Notes under the pieces: generated by a model
Databases searched by the model: none
The model's input: only the letters and a program-made list of their open reading frames with translations
What the model was told of the DNA's origin: nothing
Program-made: the position numbers and the translations under genes
Shown: piece after piece, positions 50,601 through 64,000 of the stretch
Numbering within the stretch: the stretch's first letter is position 1
Layout: every line of letters begins with the position of its first letter
Origin: Spirochaeta isovalerica
Lineage (GTDB): Bacteria; Spirochaetota; Spirochaetia; DSM-2461
Reading direction: 5' to 3'
DNA length: 64,000 nucleotides
NCBI RefSeq assembly: GCF_014207565.1
Contig: NZ_JACHGJ010000001.1
Span: 744,001-808,000 of the forward strand

Positions 50601-53600
50601 CTCTCCGTAGAAGCCGGAGCGACCCACATTCAGGGGACGATAAACGGCTGGGGAGAACGGTGCGGCAATGCCAATCTCTGCATTATCGTTCCGAACCTGG
50701 CTTTAAAGATGAATCGCGTTACCAACATGAATGACAATATTGACGGCTTGACATCGCTCTCCAGGTTTGTGGCAGAAAAAGCGAATATCATTCCCGATAA
50801 AAATCAGCCCTACGTCGGTGAAACAGCCTTCAGCCATAAAGCGGGACAACATGCCGATGTCATAGCTAAAGCTCCTGAGCTTATGGAACACATTGACGGA
50901 AAGCTGGTGGGAAACAAAAGAAGGATTCTGATTTCAGGACTGGCCGGAAAATCCACTATCGTCAGAAAACTGGCGAAGTACGGTGATTTTGATAAAAATT
51001 CGGAAATTGTCGCCCAACTCTTTGAAGATTTAAAGGAAAAAGAGCTGCAGGGTTATGAATACGAAGCGGCCGAAGCTTCTTTCGACTTGTTGATAAGAAA
51101 AAATCTGGGACGATTCACCTCTCTCTTTGATCTGAATAATTATCACCTGGAATCATTTAAAACAAATGGAACAGTTTCGAAAACAGTCGGAAGGATCTTC
51201 CTTAAAGCCAATGGCATTGAACATATGGGAGCCGCCGTAAGCAACGGCCCTGTGGAAACTATAGATGATGCGCTCCGCGATGCTTTATCGGAAACCCACC
51301 CCTTCCTGTCAAAAATGAATCTTATTGACTACAAAGTACGTGTTTTGAATCCCGAAGAAGCTTCCCATGCCAAAGTACGGGTTTTTATAACCTCTTCCGA
51401 CCATCAGCACAGCTGGGATACGGTCGGCGTTTCGGAAAACATTGTCGAAGCATCCTGGGAAGCTCTTGTCGACAGCATGGATTATTACTACAACAATTTT
51501 GTCATCGATCCGGAAGATTGATCATTGAGACAATAAAAATAAGGCGGCCCGCAATCGGAGCCGCCTTTTTTTATTTCCTGAAGTCCGGCAGAGGACTTAT
51601 CGAGAGAGCACCTTTCCTGATCCACTCAATTCCCTTAACAGCCGCCTGAGCCGCACTGGTCGTTGTGGTATAAGGTATTTTTCTTCTCACAGCTTCGGCT
51701 CGGATGTAAGTATCTCCATACTGGGAGAACTGTCCCATCGGCGTATTGATAAGAAGATCTATCCTGCCGGCAGCCATATGATCCACAACATTGGGGTGGC
51801 CTTCGTGAATTTTCAGAATAACTTCGGCAAAGATTCCTTTAGAAAAAAGAAAATCGGCTGTACCCCGGGTCGCGGCGATATCGAATCCCATATCGATAAA
51901 CTCTTTTACTACGGGAAGAATAGTCTCCCGGTCCCGTTTGTTGACAGAAACGTAAACCCGCCCTTTCGAGGGAAGATGAGTGTTCACGGCAATCTGGGCT
52001 TTGGCGAATGCCTCACCGAAAGAACTGCCCGTTCCCGCAGCTTCTCCGGTCGACTTCATTTCAGGTCCGAGAATGGGATCCTGCCCGGTAAACCGGTCAA
52101 AGGAAAATACGGCTTCCTTAACGGCCCATCCGGTGATGCACTCTCCTCTCGCTATTCCCGAATCATCTACCAGCTTCTGCTTTTTGAGATTCTCTCCATC
52201 CCAGACTTTTACCGCCGCATCGACAAGATCCACTCCTGTTACTTTCGACAGGAAGGGAACAGTTCGGGAAGCCCGGGGATTTACCTCGATAATATAAAGA
52301 ACATCATCTTTTACGGCAAACTGTATATTGAGGAACCCCTGCACATTGAGCTCGCGACTGATATCCCATGCGGCTCTCTCCATCTCCCGGAGGATTGCAT
52401 CCTTTGATTTGTAGGGAGGTATAACGCAGGCCGAGTCTCCGCTATGGATTCCCGCCGCTTCAATATGCTGCAGAATACCCCCTACATAGATGTTCTCGCC
52501 ATCAGCCACAGCATCCAGATCATATTCGAATGCATCTTCCAGAAACTGATCGACAAGAAGAGGGCTCTCTTCTGATACCCGGACAGCTTTGCTGAGGTAC
52601 TCATTCAACTCATCGTCATTATAGGCGATAAACATGCTTTTTCCCCCGAGAACGAATGAAGGCCTGAGCAGAACGGGATAACCGATCTCGTGAGCGAACT
52701 TGATGACATTTTCATTGGTAAGCGCTGTTTTATTCCGGGGCTGTTTTAAATTGAGCTTGTCGAGCATGGCGGCAAAAAGTTTTCTGTCTTCCGCGGTATT
52801 GATGCTTTCAAGACTGGTTCCTGTAAGCTCCGCTCCGGCTTCCAGAAGATCGCCCGCCATATTGAGGGGCGTTTGCCCTCCGAGCTGAACGACGACTTTA
52901 TGGGCCTTTTCCTTTTCGATAACCGAGATGACATGTTCGTTACTGAGCGGTTCCAGATAGAGCCGGTCCGAAACATTGTAATCGGTCGAAACCGTTTCGG
53001 GATTGGAGTTTACCATTATGGTTTTATAGCCTCTGTTTCTCCAGGCTTTAGAGGCCAATGTGCAGCAGGTATCAAACTCAAGCCCCTGCCCGATTCTATT
53101 AGGCCCGCTGGATATGATGACGACTTTTTTACAGTCTTCCGAACCGCCTTCGTCGATCTCGCCCCAGGTCGAATAAAAATATGGCGTCTCGGCTGTAAAC
53201 TCACCGGCGCAGGTGTCGACAAAGTGATAGGAAGGCTTCATATCAAGAGATTTTCTTAAGGCTTTTATCTCCGCCCCCTTAACTCCGACAAGTTTGCCGA
53301 TCCGTTTATCCGTCAATCCCATTCTCTTGGCGTCCATAAGCAGGTCTTCGTCCAGACCGTTTATGCCGGAAGAAGCGAGACTGTTTTCCAATTCGACCTG
53401 ACTGGAGAGCATATGGAGAAACCATTTGTCAAAGCCGGTAATTTCATTGAGTTTGTCCATTGCCCCGGAACCTTCTTTTTTCAGAACCGTGTAGGCAGCC
53501 AGAATGCGGAAAGGATTCGCTGTCGTCAGCATGGTATTGATCTCCTCATCGGAGACAGAGAGCTCTTCAATACCTTCAAAGCCTATTTCCGCTGCGCAGA

Positions 53601-56600
53601 TGGCCTTATTCAATGCTTCTTCTGCTGTGCGGCCTATGGCGAGGGCTTCCCCGACCGATCGCATCTGCGTGCCGAGAGCCGTTCCGCTCAGAGGAAATTT
53701 CTCTGTCTCGAATCGGGGAACCTTAACGGCACAATAATCCAGAGCCGGTTCAAAGCAGGAAACGGACTTTCCGGTTATTTCATTGACGATTTCATCAAGA
53801 GTGTAACCGACAGCGAGCTGAGCGCTGCAGGAAGCGATGGGAAATCCTGTCGCTTTGCTGGCCAGAGCCGAAGAGCGTGAGACACGGGGGTTCATTTCGA
53901 TGACAATCTGCCGTCCCGTTACCGGATCAACGGCAAACTGGACATTGGCTCCTCCGCAGTCAACGCCGACAGCTCTTAAAATATCAATAGATGCGGTGCG
54001 CATTTTCTGATATTCCGAATCAGACAGAGTCTGAATCGGGGCAATTGTGATGCTGTCTCCCGTGTGCACTCCCATGGGATCTATGTTTTCGATAGAACAG
54101 ACGATAATGGCATTATCTCCTTTATCGCGCATGACTTCCATTTCGAATTCTTTCCATCCGATAAGACATTCTTCTATAAGAGCTTCGCCGACGGGGCTTT
54201 CGATCAGAGCTTTTTCGAATACCGATATGAGCTCCTCTTCCGAAGAAGCGATAGCACCTCCCATCCCACCGAGTGTAAAGCTGGGTCTGACAACCAGTGG
54301 ATACCCCCATTTGCGTCCCATTTCGACAGCTTCGTCGCGATCACCCGTAATAGTTGATTTGGCCGATTCCAGCCCCAGCCACGCTACGACTTCCTTGAAA
54401 AGCCTCCTGTCTTCAGCCAGATTGATCGCTTCGATATTGGCACCGATTATTTTGACATTGTGTTTTTTGAGCACACCGGCTTTATCAAGGGCCAGTGTAA
54501 GGTTCAAAGCCGTCTGCCCCCCCATAGTGGAGAGTATGGCATCGGGGTTTTCCTCTTCGATTATCTTTTCCACATAGGGAACGGAAAGCGGTTCAATATA
54601 GATCTTATCCGCCGTACCGGGAGTGGTCATGACCGTAGCCGGGTTGGGATTGACCAGAATGACTTCATAGCCCTCTTTTTTCAGGGATTTGACGGCCTGC
54701 GTTCCCGAATAATCAAACTCGCAGGCCTGGCCGATCACAATGGGACCGGAACCGATTATCAATATCTTTTTTATGCTCTTATCTGCTGGCATTATTTCCC
54801 CTCCCATTCTTTTGTCAGTTTTACGAATTCGTCGAATATCCAGGTAGAATCATCGGGTCCCGGTTCCGCTTCGGGGTGGAACTGGGTTGTAAATATTTTT
54901 TTATCCCGGGATATAAGACCTTCAACAGACTGATCGTTTGCGTTTCTGAAGCGAATGGAAACATCCGATGGGAGAGATGTCTCATCGACCATAAATCCAT
55001 GATTCTGAGCCGTAACGAAAACCCGGCCTGTATCTTCATCGCGAACGGGATGATTTCCTCCGTGATGGCCGAACTTCATTTTCTCCGTTTTCCCGCCGAG
55101 GGCGAGTCCCATTATCTGATGGCCGAGACATATGCCGAAAAGGGGAACCTCACCGATAAGTGAACGGCATAGACCGATCTGATTTTCCAGAACCGCCGGA
55201 TCCCCGGGACCATTGGAAAAAAGAACTGCATCCATTCCGGCTGCCAGTAACTCTTTTTTAGTAACCGTCGAAGGGAAGAGCGTAATATTGACGCTCCGGC
55301 TCTCCATCTCCTGTACGATTCCCTTTTTAATACCGCAATCGATCAGAGCAAAATCGAGTGCTTTTGAATCGGGTCTCTCAGGAGAGACTGTCATATCAGT
55401 CCCGAGCTCATCGATAAGGTTCCTCCCCTCCATGGAGGGAATGGATTTAAGGTAATCAAGAGCAAGAGCCACCTCGCCCTCGCTGAGAGTTTTACTATCA
55501 CTTCTTACAATGACGCCGTTCCGGCTGCCTTCATTCCGCAGACTGAGAGTCAGAGCCCGCGTATCTATATCGGAAATACAGCGGATTCCCTCTTTCTTAA
55601 GGAAATCATTAAAAAAAAGCCGCCCTTCAGCTACCGGTCCATTATAAAACGACCTGACAACCAAAGCGGCGGCCTGCTTCCCTCGGGAAGAATCACCGGA
55701 ACTGTGCGGACCCGTCTGGGACCACTTTTCCTCGGTACCGTAATTACCTATGTGCGGATAAGTCATCAGGACAATCTGTCCCGTATAAGAAGGATCCGTC
55801 ACGATCTCCTGATATCCCGTCATGGAAGTATTGAAGACGACTTCGCCGACGGGACAATCATCGGTATTCCCTTTTTTCAACTCACTGACAAGAGGGATTG
55901 CCGCTCCCCAACCGAATCCCTTGAAGACCGCGCCGTCTTCAAGAATGAGAAAAGAGTTTACTTTCATTTCACCAGCCTTTTAAAACATTTTCGTATTTGT
56001 AATATAAAAGGGGGATCTATGGCAAACACTTTTTGTGTATTTATTCCATTTTTTTTATTTTTTTAGAGTTTTTATGTATATAAACCGAATTCTATGCAAA
56101 TATAATGAATAAATAGAATATTTTATTCACTATCATAGTCTATAAATGTAGTTATTTTAAAGTCTTTGAGTACTTCCGAATAGTTGAGAAACGGAAGACC
56201 TATAACACTGAAAACATCGGTTACTTCCGCTCCGCCTTCAATCAGCAGATCAGCAGCCGCTTTTAGAGTTCCGCCTGTCGCCAGCAGATCATCAACGATA
56301 AGGACATTCTTTCCCACGGGGATATCCGCTTTATGAATTTCTATGGTCGCTTCGCCGTACTCGAGTTCGTATGATTTTTTTAGAGTCTCCCCGGGAAGTT
56401 TTCCCGCCTTGCGGACAAGGATCAGCGGAAGTCCCAGTTTTTCGGCAAGGGGGGCAGCAAAAATGAATCCCCTCGATTCAACTGCGGCGACGGCACCGAT
56501 ATTACGGCTTGAAAAAACCTCAGCCATTTTATCCAATACCCATTTAAACGCCTCGGGATTCATCATAATGCTTGTAATATCATAAAAAAGAATACCCGGT

Positions 56601-59600
56601 TTGGGAAAATCGGGAACTTTTCTGATGACATCATCAAGATTAAACTCTTTCAACTTGTACCTGCCTTGTATTTTTTTTAGTCACAAAGGTGATACTAATC
56701 GCCACAACCCGCTCTGTCAATTGCCTGTTTTACCCTCACGGCTATTCCCGATAAGTGGACGCGAACAGATTTTCTCCTTGCATAAACCAAGTTGCGCAAA
56801 TTATCATACTAATATGAAACAAATTATACCTGTAGCCAGCGGTAAAGGCGGAGTCGGAAAAACGACGACTGTAGCCAATCTCGGTATTTCACTTGCCAGG
56901 AAGGGAAAAACAGTCATAATGATCGACCTTGATCTGGGAGAATCCAATCTGCATACGGTCATGGGTATAAAAAATATTAAACCCGGTCTGGGTCACTTCA
57001 TCAACAAGAGAGAGGATTCCTTCGAATCTCTCATTCAGGAAACCGGATTTGAGCGGCTTTACCTCATTACCGGCGATTCTCTCTTTCCCGGAGCAGCCAA
57101 TCTGCCCTATTTCCAGAAAAAGAAAATCATCAAATCCATAAGAGAGCTGACAGCCGATTATATCCTTCTCGATATCGGATCCGGTTCATCCTATAACGTC
57201 ATCGATTTTTTTCTGATTTCTCCTGAGAATATTATCGTGACCATTCCCGAGACCACAGCGCTCCTGAACGCCTATTCTTTTCTAAAAAATGCTCTGTACA
57301 GATTGATTTATCTGGCGCTCCCGCCTCATAGCGAGGAAAGAGATTATTTTAATGAATTCAGCAGGGAATCTATCGAAAAAGGAGAAAACAATCTCTCCAA
57401 TCTGGTAAAAGTCATAGGATCTTTCAGTGAAGAGCTCAGCGGCAGAATCAGCCATTCCCTCACACAATTCAGCCCCCATGTCATTTTTAATATGTCATTG
57501 AACGATGATGAAAAATTCATCACCGACAAACTGATCAAAATCACAGATAAGAATCTGGGAAAAAAAATCCGCACGGCGGGTCAGATCCCCTGGGTCAATG
57601 AAATGCGGCGTTCTTCCATAATTATGAAACCCTATCTGCAATTATATGAGAACAGCGTGTATGAAAATGCTATGAACCACCTGGTGAGCTATATCGAAGA
57701 GAATTTTAAATTCCGATTCAATTAATCCGGATCAGGGATATTTCCTTTTAAAGGAAGCCACTCTCGCCATAGCATTGACTGTTAGGTCGGAGACATCTCC
57801 CTTCTTCAGGTAATGATAGCCTATGGCAGCTATCATGGCTCCATTATCCGTACAGAGCTTCAGAGAGGGGTAATAGGCTTCGATTCCGTAAATTGAAGAT
57901 ATAGCCTTTCTGAAATAGCTGTTAGCCGTAACACCGCCTCCAGCAACAACTCTGGTCAAACCGGTATTTTTCACAGCTTTCTTCAGTCTTTTGATCAGTA
58001 TATCAATTGCAGTTTTCTGAAAAGACGCCGCGATATTCTCCGGAGATTTCTCATATCCTTCATTGTGAAACTGATCGAGCTGATTGATAACGGCCGTTTT
58101 CAATCCCGAATAGGAAACATCATAAGTATGATCCCCTTTATGCAGATTCGGTTTGGGAAAGGAAAACGCTTTCGGATCTCCTTTTTCAGACATTTTATCA
58201 ATGATGACACCGCCCGGGTAACCGAAATTATAAAACTTGGCGACTTTATCAAAAGCTTCTCCACAGGCATCGTCAATAGTCGTTCCCAGAACCTCAACAT
58301 CGTCGAAACCGGATACTTTGGAAATAATGGTGTGACCGCCCGATACGAGAAGACCGATATAGGGATACTCAATCTCGTACTCCAGGTGAGGGGCATAGAG
58401 GTGAGCCCGGATATGATCAACACCGACAAAAGGGATGTTTAGAGACCATGCAAGCCCCTTGGCAAAGGAAAGCCCGACAAGCAGAGAGCCGACTAGCCCC
58501 GGTCTGTTGGTTACGGCGATGCCGTCGATCTGATCCACAGAGACTCCCGCTTCGGCAAGAGACTCCTCGACCACGGGATAAATCCATTCAGTATGGAGAC
58601 GTGAAGCGATTTCCGGAACAACTCCGTTAAAGGGTTTGTGAAGATCTATCTGCGTTGCGATGACATTGCTCAGGATTCTTTTACCATCTTCAACGACAGC
58701 TACGGAACATTCATCGCAGGAACTCTCTATACCTAATACCAACATATGATATGCCTCTTGTTGCCCGGTCATTCATCCTGGGACGTTTTGCCGGAAAATA
58801 AAAAGGCTGTTCCGGAAGTTTCAGAACAGCGCAAGCTGCAGAGCCGGTCAATAAGTTGATAGCTTACGACCGGTCCCCGATAAAGAGAATTTATGATTAA
58901 AGCTTTTACAAGTCAAGTAGCCCGCTTTTTTAATTAAAGAGAAACTCTTTGTACTCCTCAGCCTGATCTCTCAGTTTTCTCAGAGCACGGATTTCAATCT
59001 GCCGAACAGTTTCGGGAGAAATTCCCATCTCTTCTCCGATCCGTTTTAAAGTGTATTTTTCTCCTCCATAAAAGGAAAAACGGTATTTCAGTATCTCTTT
59101 TTCTCTTTCCATGAGAGTTTCGAGAAAGCGGACCGTATCTTCCTTAATGCTCTTTCTGATCAATTCCTCATCAGGAGCATAGGTATTATCCTCAACGACA
59201 TCGAGAAGCGTGCCGTTGTCCAGATTTATTTCACTGTCGAGAGAAACAACCGCATTGGAAATTTCCAGTATAGACACAACTTCGTCCGGTTCCATTCCCG
59301 CATATTCAGCTATTTCCTCAATGGATGGATTACGCATATTTATTTGTGTCAGAGTATTAATAGTGCTCTGGATTCTTCTGAGCGTTTCCTCTTTTCTGTG
59401 TGGAAGTCTGATAGCTCTTTTTTTATTGGATATGGCTCTGACAATGGATTGTTTAATCCACCATGAGGCGTATGTGCTGAATCTGACACTTTTTCTGTAA
59501 TCGAATTTGCCTGCTGAACGAATCAACCCGAGATTTCCTTCCTGAATCAGATCGAGAAGATTAAGATCGGTTCCCGTATAGGCCTTTGCAATTTTAACGA

Positions 59601-62600
59601 CAAGCCTGAGATTTGAATTTATAAGTTCCTGTCTTGCAAGCTCGTCGCCCTGTTCGATCCGCCTGGACAAGTCCATTTCCTGTTCGAATGTTAAAAGTGG
59701 GAATTGGCTGATTTGTTCAAAATAGGTTTTAAGTGCATCTTCGTGATCAATTGTACTCTTTTTACTCATAACAACTCCTACTCAAAAATATGCAAGAGCT
59801 GTGCCAAAGCTTATATTTACATACAAATAAAAAATAATCCCTTGCAATACAAGGGATTATTCAAATACTTAAAGCCATTTTATTTAATTTATCATTGAAT
59901 CTGTATAGAATATTATACAGTCAAACTAATAATATAACTCAATTTTTTCAGAATTCAGGTCTCTGAGTCGATAATTGTCGGAACATCATATCAGAAATTC
60001 CCAGATTTGCCGTCTGAGCCATTTTTTTGGCGTACTCATCGTATAGCATATCTTCAAAAATATCCTGCCCCATTCCGCCATCGAGAAGCCCGCTTTTCGT
60101 GACTGTTTTTTTCATACTGTTCAGCATCTGTTTGATGAACATAGCCTCAAACTCCACTGTGGCTTCCCTCAGTTTCTGCTCATCGGAAGAATGGGAACTT
60201 CTAAGGCTGGAATTCAGAGAGGAATCGATTGTAGAATTAGAAAAATTTGCCATTCCCGTCGCTGTTACATCCATATGCTATTCCTTCCTGTTTTATCTCT
60301 TCAGGTTATTGGCGATTCCCAGCATGGTATCCGAGGTCTGAATCGCTTTCGAGTTGAGCTCGTAGGCTCTCTGGGCAACTATCATGTTAACCATTTCTTT
60401 TACTACAGAGACATTTGAATTCTCGATAAATTTCTGCAGGGTTTTACCCATTCCGTCAAAACCCGGCGTTCCCGTTATCGCATCGCCCGAAGCGTTTGTA
60501 ATCTTATACGTGTTGTCTCCGATCGCCTGGAGACCGGCAGGATTGACAAATCTGTAAATCTGAAGCTGCCCGACCTGAATAGGATCATCATTCCCTGGAA
60601 TTTTTACCGTGACTCTACCGTCCTGACTGATTGCCAGACTTTCGCGGATAAAATCTTCGGGAAGAACGAGCTCGGGGAGCATTTTGTTTCCGTTTGATGT
60701 GACAAACTGTCCGTTTGAGTCAATTTTAAATGATCCGTCTCTGGTGTAGCCGTAGGTGCCGTCCAGCTGAAGGGTCCGGAAGAAGCCTTCACCCTGTATG
60801 GCGATATCGGCCTCATTCCCCGTATTCTGAAGAGACCCCTGAGTGAACATTCTCTGTGAAGCGCCGACTTTGACACCGTGACCGACCTGAATTCCTGTCG
60901 GCACAACTGTTTCCTCGGTAGCCGGCGTTCCCGCTATTCTCGATGTCTGATAGAGGAGATCCTCAAAGTCCGCACGAACCTGTTTAAAACCCGTCGTGTT
61001 GACGTTTGAAAGATTGTTTGAAATTGTGTCGATGTTAAACTGCTGGGCATTCATCCCTGAAGCAGCAGTCCATAATGATCTCATCATAATTTATTCCTCA
61101 CTGCAGCCTAAAATCTGGCCGCATTATTTATCAGTTTATCGAGAAGGCTGTCGTGTGTGCTGATCACTTTCTGATTGGCCTCATACGCCCTGTTCACTTC
61201 AATCATTTCCACCATTTCCCGAACAGGATTAACATTGGAGCCTTCGAGAAATCCCTGACGGACTTTCGGTCTGCCGCTATCATTCAATATGGCGGCCGGA
61301 CCGGATTCGGTTGTGTCGGTCCACAGGGATGTTCCCTGCTTCTTAATAAACCTGTCGCCCTGACCATCGAAACCGACGATTTTCAGTTTATCGACAAGTT
61401 CCGTGTTTTCCCAGGTGTTCTCATCCATGGTTACCAGACGGTTGGGATCATCAGCAAAATCGAGATTCTGCCAGACGTTTCCCTCTTCATCAATTGTAAA
61501 GTTATTGGCTTTAATCTGAATCGGTCCGTTTTCTCCCAGGACATGGTACCCTTCTTTAGTCAGCAGATACCCTTCTTTTCCGAGGATGAAAGATCCGTTT
61601 CTCGTATACCGTTCGCCTTCATTGGTCTGAATGGAGAAAAAGCCTTCGCTTTCCAGAGCCAGATCGAAGGGATTTTCCGTCTGCTTGAGAGCTCCCTGAG
61701 TGAAAACAGTAAAGGATTCGTTGTATTCGACACCGGTACCCAGTTTTCCGACGACAGGCGCCACATCGACAGAACCGATAGGGAACCGGTGAACTCCGTC
61801 ATCGTTAAACCGCCGCATGAGCATTTCGGGAAATGCCTTTTGAATGGAAGTGTCCTTTTTGTATCCGGTGACATCCACATTGGCCAGATTGTTGGCGAGC
61901 GCATCCATTCGATGCTGCTGAGCCTGCATCCCGCTTGCGCCTGTGTAGATACCTCTAACCATGTAATCCTCCGATCATAACTTCTACTTAAAATGATCGG
62001 AGGATGGGATTTTTACTTAAGATTTTTTCTATAAACTTATGCCGCGGCTTTTGAAACCGGAGCCGATGACATCGTGAACTTCATTCATAATGATGAAAGC
62101 TTCGGGATCTTCCTGAAGAATAATGTATTTGAGTTGCGCGGACTGCCGGATACTGAAGGAAACGAATAGGATTTTTTTCTCCTGTCCCGTATAGCCCCCT
62201 TCTCCGTATATATAGGTAACGCCCCGTTCAAGTTCATTAAAAACGCGTTCTTTTATTCTGTCGGCCGCTTCATTGTCGCTGCAGATGATGTGGGCGGCTT
62301 TCACGCGCGAAAGTCCTTCGGTAACCATATCCACGAATTTTGAAGAAAGAAACAAGGCGAAATAACTCCACATGATAAGGTTCAGGTCACCGAACATGAT
62401 TCCCGTAAAAAGAATGATTGCCGTTTCAATGATAAGATATCCGTTACCCACTGAAATATTGAATTTTTTCTTCAGGAAAGCGACAGGGATATCTGTTCCG
62501 CCGGTTGAAGCGCGGGATTTGAAGATAAGCCCGATACCCACTCCCAGAAAGATTGATCCGGCGATAGTGGCGATCAGGATTTCATCAGTCATCGCCAGTT

Positions 62601-64000
62601 CGGACATGTGTTTAAGCTTCCCGTCAACCATATTGTATTTCTCTATAAGCGGAACGAGGAGACCCCATTTATACAATCTGGCAGGGGCTACCAGATCGAC
62701 CATAAGGGAACTGATAAAAAAGCCGATGAATGTTCCCAGACCGAATTCCCGCCCGATAAAAAAGATACCCAGCAGCCAGAGAGGAATATTCATTGCAAGC
62801 ATGGAGATGCCGGCGTTCCACCCGAAAAAATGAAGAAAGATCTGACTTAGCCCTCCGACACCTCCCGGAGCGACTTTATAGGGCAGGAGAAACCAGGAGA
62901 GACCAATCCCATATATGAGACTGCCTAATAAAATGCCTCCTGCCTGCTTAAAAAGTCCGTAGACTGATACTTGCGGTCTTTCACCCATATCCGGCCTCCT
63001 CCATATAATCTGATAAGCTTTTATTCAATCAAAATTGACATACAAAAGTATTTTGTTCAATAATTAAGTAGGGGTAATTTAATGAAAGAACACAGAAGGT
63101 TCAACAGAGCCGATTATCACACAAAGGGCTATTTCATAAAAAACGATCAGGAGATACATTTCGGGATTATCAACATATCTCTAAACGGTATCCTTGTTGA
63201 TCCGGACAGCATTGAAGATTACACACTCCACATGGTTGTCCCTCTCATCATTCAGCTGTCATCCTCTGACATCCAGATAAAAACAACCGCCAGGCTGGTC
63301 CATCAGGAAAACCATCATTTCGGATTTCGATTTGAAGAGATTGATGTTGAAAGCATGATTCATTTGAGAAGGCTGGTCGAATTGAATTCCGACAGCGCCG
63401 ATCAGATAGCGAAAGAATTGCATTTTCTCAATAAAGACGATGCGTAATTATTCTTCTACAGCTTCCTGACGCCTTCTTTTCGAATCGACCTGTCTTCTGA
63501 ACTCATTGATATTTTTAACGGTTATCCTGTCGTTATCTATCTCTATCTTTCTCTGAATTGAGAAATTATTCAAAACAGGCTGACATTCGTCAGGTGAAAT
63601 TCCCGCCCAGTGCGCTATATCATCAATAGAATTGTTAAAGACGACTTTTCCGGAAGCTTCTACGTCTTCCGAGATGTAATTCCCCACCTCGAAAAGCATA
63701 AGGAACACATCCATGATTTTCGCATCTATATCATCAAGAGTGAGAATCATGAAACGCCTTTTCTGATCATAAAGCCGTTTGGTAAACAACCGGAGCAGCT
63801 TCATTGCCATTTGGGGATTTCCCTTCATCAGGATTTCAAAGTTCTCCTTGTTGAATTCAAGAAGCTTGCAAGGCTCGACAGCGATTATAGTTGCGCTTCT
63901 AGGGGCTTCCTCCAGTAGAGCCATCTCTCCGAAAAATTCACCGGGATTGAGAATATCCAGGGTTTTTTCAATATTACCGAAGATTTTGACTATTTTGACT

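Overview
This window is an ordinary chromosomal segment of a free-living-type spirochaete (Spirochaetales). Four blocks point there. (1) spoVG - rplY(ctc) - pth - tilS - ftsH has the same order I know from Borrelia. (2) flgF - flgG - flgJ-like rod protein - RpoS-like sigma factor - tsaD resembles the Borrelia flg/rpoS/gcp neighbourhood. (3) There is a che/two-component cluster with a STAS protein upstream of cheA. (4) Several secreted proteins match no family I recognise. No phage, insertion sequence, integron, CRISPR array or rRNA operon was found. Gene density is very high and most genes sit in long same-strand runs.

Layout. 1-2222 (-): uvrB (5' part only) behind an HtrA protease. 2358-7499: acyl-CoA synthetase, a secreted unknown and a secreted HEAT-repeat protein. 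7627-10226 (-): comM, rnhA, a DnaQ-type exonuclease. 10306-15512: small unknown, phosphoglucomutase, a homologue of the tRNA-queuosine mannosyltransferase, a group-2 sigma factor behind a LysM/degenerate-M23 gene (an nlpD-rpoS-like pair). 15654-15727: tRNA-Asp. 15893-20858: PpiD-like chaperone, MptE-like glycosyltransferase, lepA. 20879-28789 (-): STAS-cheA-cheB-cheY-hybrid kinase-response regulator-hybrid kinase, running towards lepA. 28879-40481 (-): eleven protein genes and tRNA-Gln from nadC to a lipoprotein HtrA-like protease. 40566-41349 (+): CheX-like phosphatase and a very acidic protein. 41328-46052 (-): rplU-prp-rpmA-obgE-nadD-yqeK-LCP-rsfS. 46239-49882 (-): argS and a 562-aa unknown. 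49938-57725: cimA, carAB, apt, a MinD-like ATPase. 57732-62988 (-): yitT-type protein, flgF, flgG, flgJ-like, sigma factor, tsaD. 63082-64000: PilZ protein and a truncated Crp/Fnr regulator.

The most interesting signals are mostly non-coding. Nine genes appear to be expressed as leaderless or nearly leaderless mRNAs: a sigma70-type -10 box lies 6-8 nt before the start codon and no Shine-Dalgarno is needed. Three divergent pairs use this arrangement back to back across 79-84 bp. The rpmA-obgE gap can fold into a three-hairpin RNA with mutually exclusive pairings. A promoter-hairpins-terminator unit precedes tsaD. A perfect 13-bp hairpin buries the flgF Shine-Dalgarno. Two terminators are written into the 3' coding ends of convergent genes. 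On the protein side, CheA carries MshEN-like repeats, Prp is present although L27 lacks the extension it normally cleaves, the LCP protein has lost its IPRDT-type motif, and pth has no ATG/GTG/TTG start.

All calls come from reading the sequence and recalled family knowledge; no searches were run.
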